Part shown: positions 1-7,598 of the stretch, one piece after another
Layout: every line of letters begins with the position of its first letter
Position numbering within the stretch: the first letter of the stretch is position 1
Origin: Ilyomonas sp965199845
GTDB lineage: Bacteria; Bacteroidota; Bacteroidia; Chitinophagales; Chitinophagaceae
NCBI GenBank assembly: GCA_965199845.1
Contig: CBDATZ010000008.1
Coordinates: 16,859-80,858 of the forward strand
Reading direction: 5' to 3'
Length of the DNA stretch: 64,000 nt
The notes under the pieces: generated by a model
What the model saw: only the letters and a program-made list of their open reading frames with translations
The model's database searches: none
Told to the model about the DNA's origin: nothing
Made by a program: the position numbers and the translations under genes

Positions 1-1
1 C

Positions 2-139
2 ATAGACTACGCAAAAGCCCTCGTTAGCCGTGACGATCTGCCAAATGCCAACGACATGCTGCATAATTTTCATGTTCTTAGCCATCGATTTCGTGAACCG
101 TTGACCAGCATAAGCATTGACAACCAATTATTTTACTGA
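2..139 (+). pseudogene. possible histidine-kinase HisKA fragment, 5' end outside the window
   Basis: An open frame enters the window from the left and stops at 139. Its last part reads like the H-box of a sensor histidine kinase: LSHRFREPLTSI resembles the family pattern SH-x-x-R-x-PL-x-x-I, with a plausible helix just before it. After PLTSI the reading continues for only nine codons (SIDNQLFY, then stop), so no ATPase domain follows. It overlaps the 3' end of the recombinase frame on the other strand. My inference is that a kinase gene was cut here by insertion or rearrangement. The assignment rests on about 20 residues and could be chance. Confidence 0.3.
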
Positions 140-1031
140 TCATTATTGTATGGAATGGAAATTTCAGTAGAGCGAAATCTACACCGTTTGCGCTCGGCAG
201 AGGGAAGACTTTGGCATTCGGGTGTTTTGTAACAGCCGTTTTTTTTCTGGCTGTGTTTAAAATTAATTCTGCGATTGGATGAAGGGTAATTAATACCGGC
301 TCTCCCGTTTTCGCCTGTATCATTCTTGTTGTAATAACACCTTCTCTGATATCACTCCATTCTATTTTCGCTATATCAACCCACCTAAGCCCGGTATAGC
401 AACAGAAAATGAAAGCTGCCTTCACCTCTTGATTGAAGCAGGGTGTTCGCAACAATTGCAAATAGTCTTCAACCTCTAAATTGTCTTTCAGCTTTGTAGA
501 TGGTTTCGACTTCGCAGCAACATATTCAGTTGGATTTTGATGGAAGTATCCATCCTTTTTCGCTGCGTTTACTACCCATTTGAACCGCGCATAATAGTTG
601 CTTGGCGTTTCACCACTGTACTTATCAAGAAGAAATTGACGAAAGCGCTTACAAAAATTTTCTGTTATCTCCGTAAATGATATGAACTTCGCTCTGACAA
701 ACATTTTAAACTGGGTCAAACTACACACTAGGTGACGGTTGCCCTTCCTTTTGTTAAGATGAACATACTCTTCATAGTATTCTATAAAATTCGCCTTCAA
801 CCTGTACTTTGGGATGTATGCGCTGCCTATCGATTGTTGCTCAATAATGGTTTGACTCTTCTTTACTTCTATTAGTGCTAATGCTTCCTTGTTATGATTT
901 TTCTGAACTTGATCTTTGGGTTTTGTGTATATAAAGATACCGGTTGACGGGCGCTGACCTGGTTTGCGACCCAAATCATAATAGAATACAATTTTATTAC
1001 CGGACCGGTTCTTTCTCTTTATAATATTCAT
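78..1031 (-). pseudogene. tyrosine recombinase/integrase, C-terminally truncated
   Basis: The first ~270 residues are typical of Bacteroidota mobile-element integrases: an N-terminal arm-binding-like region, a SAM-like core-binding domain (about 90-180) and the start of the catalytic domain with the first catalytic arginine in CYTGLRW (about 212-218). After VFPLPSANG (about residue 275) the sequence stops resembling the family. The HxxR box, the second His and the nucleophilic Tyr are absent, and the frame ends at 317 residues where about 400 would be usual. The protein cannot be an active recombinase as read. It lies downstream of the 3' end of tRNA-Leu, a common integration target, which suggests a remnant of an integrated element whose other end is outside the window. 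Confidence 0.82.
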
Positions 1032-1351
1032 GGATTTACGTTTAAAATTTATAAACTTGGCATCAACAGATATGCCGTGTCATTTGATTTTATTAGCAGT
1101 GAATGCGTTAGTTCCCAAAAAGTGAAAAAGCGATAAAATGTGAAGAAAAGAATTTTGTTCACATTTGGGAATTCCGATTCACTCAAGGCGGATTATGACA
1201 GCAAATCTTATCAATTGTCCAAGGGGTAAATACACTCTCCCAGCGGTAATTTTTCTTTTGAAAAGTGTGTGTCATAATGTGTGTCAAATATGTGTCAACA
1301 ATGGTGGTAATAAGCGTAGAAAAGCGACACTTTTTGACAGCTGCAAATGAA
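1032..1351. other. gene-free stretch between integrase remnant and tRNA-Leu
   Basis: No convincing gene is present. A 61-codon plus-strand frame (1165-1350) has no recognisable features. The stretch contains three TGTGTCA direct repeats (listed separately) and ends at the tRNA-Leu terminator. Its place between an integrase gene and a tRNA 3' end fits an attachment region. Confidence 0.5.
1268..1297. repeat. three phased TGTGTCA repeats, candidate integrase arm sites
   Basis: TGTGTCA occurs at 1268-1274, 1280-1286 and 1291-1297, spaced 12 and 11 bp, which is about one helical turn. Short phased direct repeats beside an integrase gene are typical of arm-type binding sites of tyrosine recombinases. 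The link to the adjacent integrase remnant is inferred from position. Confidence 0.45.
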
Positions 1352-1386
1352 AAAAGGCTTGTAAATCAATGATTTACAAGCCTTTT
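1352..1386 (-). terminator. Rho-independent-type terminator after tRNA-Leu
   Basis: A perfect inverted repeat (AAAAGGCTTGTAAATC and its complement, three-base loop) ends in a T-run on the minus strand and starts 5 bp past the 3' end of tRNA-Leu. Confidence 0.75.
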
Positions 1387-1390
1387 AGTG

Positions 1391-1474
1391 TGCCCAGGAC
1401 TGGAATCGAACCAGCACATCCTTGCGAATGCTGCGACCTGAACACAGTGCGTCTACCAATTTCGCCACCTGGGC
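1391..1474 (-). tRNA. tRNA-Leu(CAG)
   Basis: Read on the minus strand, a 7-bp acceptor stem (GCCCAGG/CCTGGGC), a D-arm with TTGGTAGACGC, an anticodon stem CTGTG/CGCAG with loop TTCAGGT (anticodon CAG), a long class II variable arm and a TTCGATTC T-loop are all visible. The length of 84 nt and the variable arm fit tRNA-Leu. CCA is not encoded. An integrase remnant lies on its 3' side. Confidence 0.95.
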
Positions 1475-1495
1475 AGGTGATTTGTGTTAGGGCTG

Positions 1496-1526
1496 CAAAT
1501 ATAGGAGATGGCAATATGCTGCACAA
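1496..1526 (-). promoter_or_regulatory. Bacteroidota-type promoter for tRNA-Leu
   Basis: The minus strand reads TTG (1526-1524), 20 nt, then TATATTTG (1503-1496). This matches the Bacteroidota -33/-7 consensus TTG-N17-23-TAnnTTTG and lies 22 bp upstream of the tRNA 5' end. Confidence 0.55.
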
Positions 1527-1533
1527 ACCAATT

Positions 1534-2559
1534 TTATAATGTCAATAAACTACAACCTCGAAGGTCACTGTTATCTATTCTTCCTAACACTTCGAAGCTA
1601 CCATCTTCATATACAATACCGGCATCGTCGGTTGCAATAAAGGCACAACTATCTATATTAGCAAGGTCTATTATATTCAATATACCTTTTTTACCGGTTA
1701 CGGTAACATGTAACGGATCTTCTTCATTTCTCACCAATACTTTCATCCAGGACGGACAATGATAAATACCATTATCTTGTGAATATGCCTGGCTTAGCAA
1801 CTCCGTCATTCCATATTCAGAATGAACTGATGATATACGAAAAGCTTGTTGTAACTGTGTATGAACTTCTTCTCTGGTTAATTCTTTTTTTCGTCCTTTC
1901 ATACCACCGGTTTCCATAATAATTGTATGTTGCAAAGACATCGGGCAGGCAACCGCAAAATCAAGCAGGGCAAAGGTTACACCAATCAAAATGGTTTTTT
2001 GCTTCGCTTCTTCCAATTGTTGTAACATGGTTTTTAATTTATCAAAATCATACAAATAAAAACCGCTTTGCGAATGCTGCGAAAGCTGAATTAATTCATC
2101 AACCATAATCACCAGGGAAGAACCATTTCTTTCGAGATAGGAGGGAAGCAAACCGATAATGCACAAATCTTTTATGTTTCCGTAAAAAGATTCAAACGCA
2201 GTTGTAAAGCTTTTTTTATATAAAGAAATATCTTTCACAAAATGCCGGCTGTTACTTGTTTGCGTAGTGCCGCTGCTGGTGAAAATAATACCGGGCAAAA
2301 ATGTGCCTGTTGTTATTACATGCGTTTTAAAAAAAGAAATCGGAAGAAAAGGAATCTTATCAATCGTTGTAACGGATGATGGATTTACTTGTAATAAACC
2401 GCACCATTGCTGATAAATTTTATTATTCCCGTATTGATATTGAAATAACTGGAGGGCAAGCTTTTCATTAAAAACTTCACCTTTGAAAATATTGTTAACA
2501 AAGAAATCATTCACACTAAACAGGTAATTTGTTTTGTTTACATTTGAAAAGAAATACAC
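1534..2559 (-). CDS. LuxE-like acyl-protein synthetase family protein
   Basis: This 341-residue protein has the motifs of the LuxE/acyl-protein synthetase branch of the adenylate-forming (ANL) superfamily: an SSGTT phosphate-binding motif (95-99), ETGGMKGR (216-223), EYGMTELLSQAY (248-259), ATDDAG (309-314) and LGR (325-327). LuxE activates a fatty acid as acyl-AMP and passes it to a protein in the aldehyde-forming reductase complex. No LuxC or LuxD partner is nearby, so the substrate here is unknown. Homologues are commonly found alone or near surface-polysaccharide or lipid genes. It starts 9 bp from the divergent lipoprotein gene, so the two promoter regions must overlap the other gene's start. 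The family call is solid; the function is open. Confidence 0.8.
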   Translation of the reverse strand: MYFFSNVNKTNYLFSVNDFFVNNIFKGEVFNEKLALQLFQYQYGNNKIYQQWCGLLQVNPSSVTTIDKIPFLPISFFKTHVITTGTFLPGIIFTSSGTTQTSNSRHFVKDISLYKKSFTTAFESFYGNIKDLCIIGLLPSYLERNGSSLVIMVDELIQLSQHSQSGFYLYDFDKLKTMLQQLEEAKQKTILIGVTFALLDFAVACPMSLQHTIIMETGGMKGRKKELTREEVHTQLQQAFRISSVHSEYGMTELLSQAYSQDNGIYHCPSWMKVLVRNEEDPLHVTVTGKKGILNIIDLANIDSCAFIATDDAGIVYEDGSFEVLGRIDNSDLRGCSLLTL

Positions 2560-2568
2560 ACCAGATTG

Positions 2569-3054
2569 ATGAAAGCAAAAATATTGATAGTTGCTGTTAG
2601 CGTAATAATAATGATTGCCTGTTCAAAAGATAAATTTAGCACCAAACCCACTTTAACTCTGGAAAGTGTAAGTGGTTATGAATTTGTTGTCGGACAAAAT
2701 ATAAGTATCAAACTTAAACTAACAGATAAAGAAGGCGATTTTGAAGTTGCTGACAGTAGCAGCAATGTAATGAAGCCATATTTATTTTATAAAAGATTGT
2801 CTCCGCTTTGCGTGGATAATGATACTGCTACTCATATTTTTGATTTGCCTGCTTTCAGCAGTCATAAATTTTTAGATGCTGATTTGGTTATCAATTTTAC
2901 CTACGGTCTTAGTCCGGCTGAAAGTCAATACACACCTATCTCCAGATGCGGCACACAAAGAGATGATTCTACCTATTTTAGATTTTGGATAAAGGATGAA
3001 GCCGGTAATGTGAGCGATACGATTAACACGCCAGCTTTTAAATTATTATTGTAA
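2569..3054 (+). CDS. small predicted lipoprotein, unknown function
   Basis: The protein begins with a hydrophobic segment ending in a lipobox-like IACS, so the mature N-terminus would be the Cys at about residue 18. The rest is a beta-rich domain of about 140 residues with no catalytic motif that I recognise; the phrase FWIKDEAGNVSDT near the end suggests an immunoglobulin-like fold. I chose ATG 2569 over the in-frame TTG three bases earlier. The gene is divergent from the LuxE-like gene and followed 20 bp later by a membrane-protein gene on the same strand, probably co-transcribed. Likely anchored to the inner face of the outer membrane. Confidence 0.7.
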   Translation: MKAKILIVAVSVIIMIACSKDKFSTKPTLTLESVSGYEFVVGQNISIKLKLTDKEGDFEVADSSSNVMKPYLFYKRLSPLCVDNDTATHIFDLPAFSSHKFLDADLVINFTYGLSPAESQYTPISRCGTQRDDSTYFRFWIKDEAGNVSDTINTPAFKLLL

Positions 3055-3073
3055 GTAAATAAAGGATTGATGA

Positions 3074-3985
3074 TTGCTTAAAAAACTTGCCCATTTTGTT
3101 TTATTTGGTAACTATTACCTGGCTCTTTGTATTATTGCGCTTTCTGCCGAAACAGCTGTGAAAAACAGTTTTGTAATCACCGATGTTTCTTATTATCTGT
3201 TTGTTTTTTTTTCAGTTGTCGTTTATTATACCCATGCTTATATTGGTGCGAATAACAAAGAAGAATCTTTTAATCTGCGAACGGCGTGGTATTACCGGAA
3301 TCGTATTTTCATCCGGGTAACTCAAATTATTTTTACGGTTGTTATTGCCTTTCTTGGCATTCATTTATTTGTTCGTTATCATTTTTTATTTCGCATATTC
3401 AATACAACAGAATGGCTGCTGTTGCTGCTTTTTCCGCTTATCGCGTTGCTGTATTACGGTGCCATCTTCCCGGCAAAATTTCATATTCAACTTCGCAATA
3501 TTGCCTGGCTCAAACCTTTTATAATCGGTTTTGTCTGCAGCGGAATTATTGTTATTTATCCGATGCTTTTTGGCGCCTTGCAAGAAGCAAAAAACTTTCA
3601 TCTGTCTGCATCAAACCTACTTTACTTTTTTACCAACTGGCTTTATACAACCGCCATTGCCATTATGTTTGATATTAAAGATTTTGCCGCCGATCATAAC
3701 TATCAGTTAAAAACATTTGTAGTTGCAAAAGGTTTGCGCTACACCCTTTTTTTTATATTGCTTCCGTTAGCGTCTGCAAGCCTGGTTTCCTTTCTTTTTT
3801 TTGCTTCAATCAAACACTTCTCTGCGGTACAAATCATCATCAATATCATTCCTTTTTTCTTATTGTTGCTGGCAGCTACATCGCTACGGCGGCGCAAAGG
3901 AATTTTATATTATCTTGTTGTGATTGATGGCTTGCTTTTGGTAAAAGCTGCGTTCGGCATTACTGCTATGATGTTAGGTAAATAA
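3074..3985 (+). CDS. polytopic membrane protein, distant UbiA-like features
   Basis: About eight to nine hydrophobic segments span 303 residues. The sequence DIKDFAAD in the loop after the sixth segment resembles the second Asp-rich motif of UbiA prenyltransferases, but the first NDxxDxxxD motif is not present at the expected place (GANNKEESFN stands there instead). A UbiA-like fold is therefore possible, but prenyltransferase activity is doubtful. The start must be TTG 3074: a stop codon precedes it in frame, the overlapping ATG at 3070 closes after three codons, and AAAGGA lies 7 bp upstream. It probably shares a transcript with the lipoprotein gene before it. Confidence 0.65.
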   Translation: MLKKLAHFVLFGNYYLALCIIALSAETAVKNSFVITDVSYYLFVFFSVVVYYTHAYIGANNKEESFNLRTAWYYRNRIFIRVTQIIFTVVIAFLGIHLFVRYHFLFRIFNTTEWLLLLLFPLIALLYYGAIFPAKFHIQLRNIAWLKPFIIGFVCSGIIVIYPMLFGALQEAKNFHLSASNLLYFFTNWLYTTAIAIMFDIKDFAADHNYQLKTFVVAKGLRYTLFFILLPLASASLVSFLFFASIKHFSAVQIIINIIPFFLLLLAATSLRRRKGILYYLVVIDGLLLVKAAFGITAMMLGK

Positions 3986-4035
3986 ATCTCACGCATTACC
4001 TTTACCGGCTTTTCAAACTTTATTAAACGTACAAT

Positions 4036-5154
4036 ATGGCTAAACAAAAAGAAACGGCAGAAGCAAAAACTTCAGTTCTGACAGAACAATCGCTTGCTTT
4101 TCTAAAAACTTATATAAACAATGCGTCGCCTGTTGGCTTCGAGAGCAGCGGGCAGCGTTTGTGGCTCGATTACTTGACACCTTTTATCAATACATATTTT
4201 ACCGATCCTTACGGAACCGCCGTTGGTATTATCAATCCCGATTCGCCTTTCAAAGTAGTGATAGAAGCTCATGCGGATGAAATCAGCTGGTTTGTAAATT
4301 ATATTAACGACCAGGGATTTATTTATTTGAAAAGAAATGGTGGTGTTGACCACCAGATTGCGCCATCTATGCGCGTTTGGATTCATGGTAAAAAAGGCCC
4401 GGTTAAAGCGGTGTTTGGCTGGCCGGCTATTCATACAAGATTAAGTAATAACGACGCTAAAGAACCGCAGCCAAAAGTAGAAACCTTATGTCTTGATTGT
4501 GGCGCGAGAAATAAAAAAGAAGTTGAAGAGTTAGGCATTCATATCGGAGCTGTTGTAACTTACCAGGATGGTTTTGATGAACTGGCAAACAATTATTTTA
4601 TTGGTCGTGCTTTCGACAACCGCGTGGGTGGTTTTATGATTGCGGAAGTGGCGCGATTATTAAAAGAAAACAACAAAGCGTTGCCTTTTGGTTTATACAT
4701 TGTAAATGCTGTGCAGGAAGAAGTAGGGCTGCGTGGCGCCGAGATGATTGCACGACGCATTAAACCAAATATGGCTATCATTACCGATGTTACGCACGAT
4801 ACGCAAACACCAATGATTAATAAAGTAATTGAAGGTGATGTTGCCTGCGGTAAAGGTCCGTCTTTGGCTTACGGTCCGGCAGTTCATAATAAGTTATTGG
4901 ATTTTGTTCTTGATGTTGCTGAGAAAAACAGCATTCCGGTGCAGAACCGAACAGTTAGTCGCAGCACGGGAACCGATACAGATAGTTTTGCGTATGCAAA
5001 TGATGGCTGCCCAAGCGTGTTGATTTCAATACCACTTCGTTATATGCACACAACCGTTGAAATGCTTCATAAAGATGATATTGAAAATACCATTCGTTTG
5101 ATGTATGAAACCTTGCTGACATTTACGCCGGAAACAAATCTGAGTTATTTGTAA
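4036..5154 (+). CDS. M42 family metallopeptidase (aminopeptidase)
   Basis: At 372 residues this is a full-length M42 (glutamyl aminopeptidase/endoglucanase M family) enzyme. The expected dinuclear metal ligands and catalytic residues can be read: H79 in EAHADEI, bridging D194 in RAFDNR, catalytic E228 and ligand E229 in QEEVG, D251 in TDVTHD, and H338 in YMHTT. The family forms large cytoplasmic tetrahedral complexes that trim N-terminal residues from peptides. No signal peptide is present. A strong terminator follows at 5188-5210, so the transcript probably ends here. Confidence 0.9.
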   Translation: MAKQKETAEAKTSVLTEQSLAFLKTYINNASPVGFESSGQRLWLDYLTPFINTYFTDPYGTAVGIINPDSPFKVVIEAHADEISWFVNYINDQGFIYLKRNGGVDHQIAPSMRVWIHGKKGPVKAVFGWPAIHTRLSNNDAKEPQPKVETLCLDCGARNKKEVEELGIHIGAVVTYQDGFDELANNYFIGRAFDNRVGGFMIAEVARLLKENNKALPFGLYIVNAVQEEVGLRGAEMIARRIKPNMAIITDVTHDTQTPMINKVIEGDVACGKGPSLAYGPAVHNKLLDFVLDVAEKNSIPVQNRTVSRSTGTDTDSFAYANDGCPSVLISIPLRYMHTTVEMLHKDDIENTIRLMYETLLTFTPETNLSYL

Positions 5155-5187
5155 AAAAAGAAAGACGAAATATTTAGTATCTATGTA

Positions 5188-5210
5188 CCGCGCTTAATGC
5201 GCGGTTTTTT
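5188..5210 (+). terminator. Rho-independent terminator after the M42 peptidase
   Basis: A GC-rich 6-bp stem (CCGCGC/GCGCGG) with a five-base loop is followed by six T. It contains an ATG (5197) in frame with the next gene, which should therefore not be taken as that gene's start. Confidence 0.8.
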
Positions 5211-5214
5211 ATTT

Positions 5215-5694
5215 ATGTATCTGAAGAAATTATACAAACAAAATAAGTTCTGGTTTGTTATTGTTGTCTTGTTTGCTGCCGGGCAACTTTTTTTCAATTA
5301 TAAAAACGGAGTTGAGTTTTCTCCGTTTTATCATTACTCGATGTTCTCAATAAAATTTGGTTTGAAACCTGACTATGAAGCTACGGAAGTTGTGGTAAAC
5401 GGAAAGCCATTACAATCTAAAGATTTTACGCCAAATGGCTGGGATAATATTGTAATTCCTATTACACAATACGAGGCGCAACAAAGCTGGAACAACCTGA
5501 TTTACAATACATCCATCAAACGATTACTGCATACAAACGATTCCACCTTATATACAAATCGGCTTACGAAAGCTCAGTTTGATAATTGGTATCAACATCG
5601 TTTAATAAGATTATTACAACTAACAGATACCACCGCTGATATTCAATACAATATTGTTTCGTACAAACAAAAGAACCGTTATTTATACCGCTGA
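5215..5694 (+). CDS. membrane-anchored protein of unknown function
   Basis: One N-terminal membrane segment (about residues 12-30, FWFVIVVLFAAGQLFF) is followed by a soluble domain of about 120 residues, presumably periplasmic. I recognise no family. I chose ATG 5215 because the upstream in-frame ATG at 5197 lies inside the terminator hairpin. Its stop overlaps the start of the next gene in TGATG, so the two are translationally coupled and probably act together in the membrane. Confidence 0.6.
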   Translation: MYLKKLYKQNKFWFVIVVLFAAGQLFFNYKNGVEFSPFYHYSMFSIKFGLKPDYEATEVVVNGKPLQSKDFTPNGWDNIVIPITQYEAQQSWNNLIYNTSIKRLLHTNDSTLYTNRLTKAQFDNWYQHRLIRLLQLTDTTADIQYNIVSYKQKNRYLYR

Positions 5695-6515
5695 TGAAAC
5701 GTTCTTTCAGGCAAAAAATTATCAATTATTATTGCGTTATCTGGTTTGCGCTGCTCATTTTTAAGTGGTGCAATAACATGCTGTTATATCAGCAGCAACC
5801 CATTTTTATTTATGACACATTCGATTTATTTAGCTGGGTTTTTATGCAAACCGGCATTCACAAATGGTTATTGCAAACAAAACAATTTTTACTGTTTGAT
5901 GTAATTTATTACAGCGCTCCGTTAACTTTATTAGCGGCCTCTTATATCAAACCAAAACTCATTTCATTCGCAGCCATATATGTGCTTTTGGTTAATTGGA
6001 TTTACCTGTCATGTTATTTTCTATATCCAATCAGCTCATACACCATTTTTGTTGCCTGGCTCATTTTTCCCGTGATTTTTACCGCGCGCAAGGAAGAAAC
6101 ATTTCATCTATTAATAGATGGCGTTCGTTATTTCTTTTTGTATTTTTTTCTTTCTGCCGGCGTCTGGAAAATCAGCAATGGCGCTGTGTTCAATCCAAAT
6201 CAGTTAAGTAATATTTTAATTGAACAACATAAAGAAATGCTTACCAATTCGCCCGATTACTGGTTAAGTCATTTTTACCAATGGATCATCAATAACACAA
6301 CCATTTCTTTTTGCCTGTATCTTGCTGTTACTGTTATGGAACTTTCTTTTGTAATTGGCTTTTTTACAAACCGGTTCGATAAAGTTCTCATCATTATTTA
6401 CTTTATTTTTCTGCTTGCCGATTACTTGGTTATGCGCATTCCGTACTATGAAACGCTGCCGTTTTTACTCACATTATATTATCGCCCCGTTAATATTTCT
6501 ACGCAGAAATCTTAA
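5694..6515 (+). CDS. polytopic membrane protein of unknown function
   Basis: The 273 residues contain about seven to eight hydrophobic segments and few charged residues. The region FFLSAGVWKISNG resembles, weakly, the conserved core of DoxX/HTTM-type membrane proteins, but no catalytic motif is visible and I do not assign a function. It overlaps the preceding anchored protein by one base. The pair probably forms a two-gene unit read from between the terminator at 5188-5210 and ATG 5215. Confidence 0.6.
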   Translation: MKRSFRQKIINYYCVIWFALLIFKWCNNMLLYQQQPIFIYDTFDLFSWVFMQTGIHKWLLQTKQFLLFDVIYYSAPLTLLAASYIKPKLISFAAIYVLLVNWIYLSCYFLYPISSYTIFVAWLIFPVIFTARKEETFHLLIDGVRYFFLYFFLSAGVWKISNGAVFNPNQLSNILIEQHKEMLTNSPDYWLSHFYQWIINNTTISFCLYLAVTVMELSFVIGFFTNRFDKVLIIIYFIFLLADYLVMRIPYYETLPFLLTLYYRPVNISTQKS

Positions 6516-6531
6516 ATTTTTTCAAAAACTG

Positions 6532-6539
6532 TAACTTTG
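6532..6539 (+). promoter_or_regulatory. -7 element upstream of the amidotransferase gene
   Basis: TAACTTTG matches the Bacteroidota -7 consensus TAnnTTTG exactly and lies 22 bp before the start codon. I see no clear TTG -33 element at the right distance. Confidence 0.4.
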
Positions 6540-6561
6540 CCATTTTAGAATATTTAGTGTA

Positions 6562-7389
6562 ATGATGGAATATAAAGTAGCGGTATTAGATCTGAATGAC
6601 GGTCATGTCAACCAGGGAATGAGATGTATAAAAGAAATTTTGAATCAATGGAGCGAAGCCAATCAATATAAAATAAAGGTTACCGAATTTGACGTCAGGC
6701 AAAAGATGGATTTGCCCGACCTGAGTTATGATATTTACATTTCAAGCGGCGGTCCGGGTTCGCCGTTAGAAAGTAAAGGTGAAGAATGGGATACGAAGTA
6801 TATGGCATGGATAAAATCTGTTGACGATTATAACAGGCAGGAAGGTAAATTTCCTAAAAAGTTTGTCTTTTTTATTTGCCACAGTTTTCAGTTGGCCTGC
6901 CGTTATTATAACCTGGCAAAAGTTTGTAAACGCAATTCTACATCATTTGGTGTGTTCCCGATTCACATGTTAGAAAGTGCTTACTGCGAGCCTGTGTTTG
7001 AAGGTTTAAAAGATCCTTTTTATGCGGTTGATAGCCGCGATTACCAGGTTGTTGAGCCTGCAGATGATATAATAGAAAATCGCGGCGCAATTGTATTGGC
7101 TATCGAAAAAGAGCGTCCGCATAAGCCGGAATACGAAAGAGCGGTGATGGCAATACGTTTCAATGATTATTTTATCGGAACACAATTTCACCCGGAAGCC
7201 GATGCTGTTGGAATGAGTATGTATTTGCAGCGGGAAGACAAAATGAAAACCGTAATTGAAAACCATAGCGAAGAAAAGTGGAAAAGTATGATTGAGCAGT
7301 TACGTGATCCTGATAAAATTATGTTTACTTACAATCATATTCTGCCCAATTTTTTAAATATGGCTGTAGATCAATTCGTAACAGTGTAA
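6562..7389 (+). CDS. class I glutamine amidotransferase-like protein (GATase1)
   Basis: The protein has the GATase1 fold signature: SSGGPGSP (61-68), nucleophile C106 in FICHSFQLA, and H210/E212 in QFHPEAD, so the Cys-His-Glu triad is complete. Such domains hydrolyse glutamine to supply ammonia, or act as peptidases or gamma-glutamyl hydrolases when free-standing. At 275 residues it has about 60 extra C-terminal residues after the triad and no synthetase domain, so the acceptor is unknown. It has its own -7 element and a terminator after it. The ATP-grasp and YbdK-type ligases at 17-19.7 kb are possible partners, but this is inference. Confidence 0.85.
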   Translation: MMEYKVAVLDLNDGHVNQGMRCIKEILNQWSEANQYKIKVTEFDVRQKMDLPDLSYDIYISSGGPGSPLESKGEEWDTKYMAWIKSVDDYNRQEGKFPKKFVFFICHSFQLACRYYNLAKVCKRNSTSFGVFPIHMLESAYCEPVFEGLKDPFYAVDSRDYQVVEPADDIIENRGAIVLAIEKERPHKPEYERAVMAIRFNDYFIGTQFHPEADAVGMSMYLQREDKMKTVIENHSEEKWKSMIEQLRDPDKIMFTYNHILPNFLNMAVDQFVTV

Positions 7390-7547
7390 AACAAACTTTA
7401 CCAATATAAGGGGAAATTTTTTTTGTAATACAGTTTTGGTTACCAACTTTTGAATCTCCGATTGATCGTTTCTTGCGACGCTCCGTTCAACGTTCCGAAA
7501 TTAATTGATCATATAGTTTAGCAAAAAAAACGATTTGTATAAATAGA

Positions 7548-7573
7548 AAAGGCTATCATTTTTGATAGCCTTT
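7548..7573 (-). terminator. bidirectional terminator between convergent genes
   Basis: AAAGGCTATCA and its complement form an 11-bp stem with a four-base loop, flanked by A- and T-runs, between the amidotransferase and the DUF6600 gene. Confidence 0.7.
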
Positions 7574-7598
7574 CTTGTTTTATTTGAAGTTTAGATTT

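Noticed and set aside
1165..1350. 61-codon plus-strand frame in the attachment region
   Set aside because: No recognisable family, and it overlaps the TGTGTCA array and ends at the tRNA-Leu terminator.
5197..5214. ATG 5197 as the start of the anchored membrane protein
   Set aside because: It lies inside the terminator hairpin of the preceding gene.
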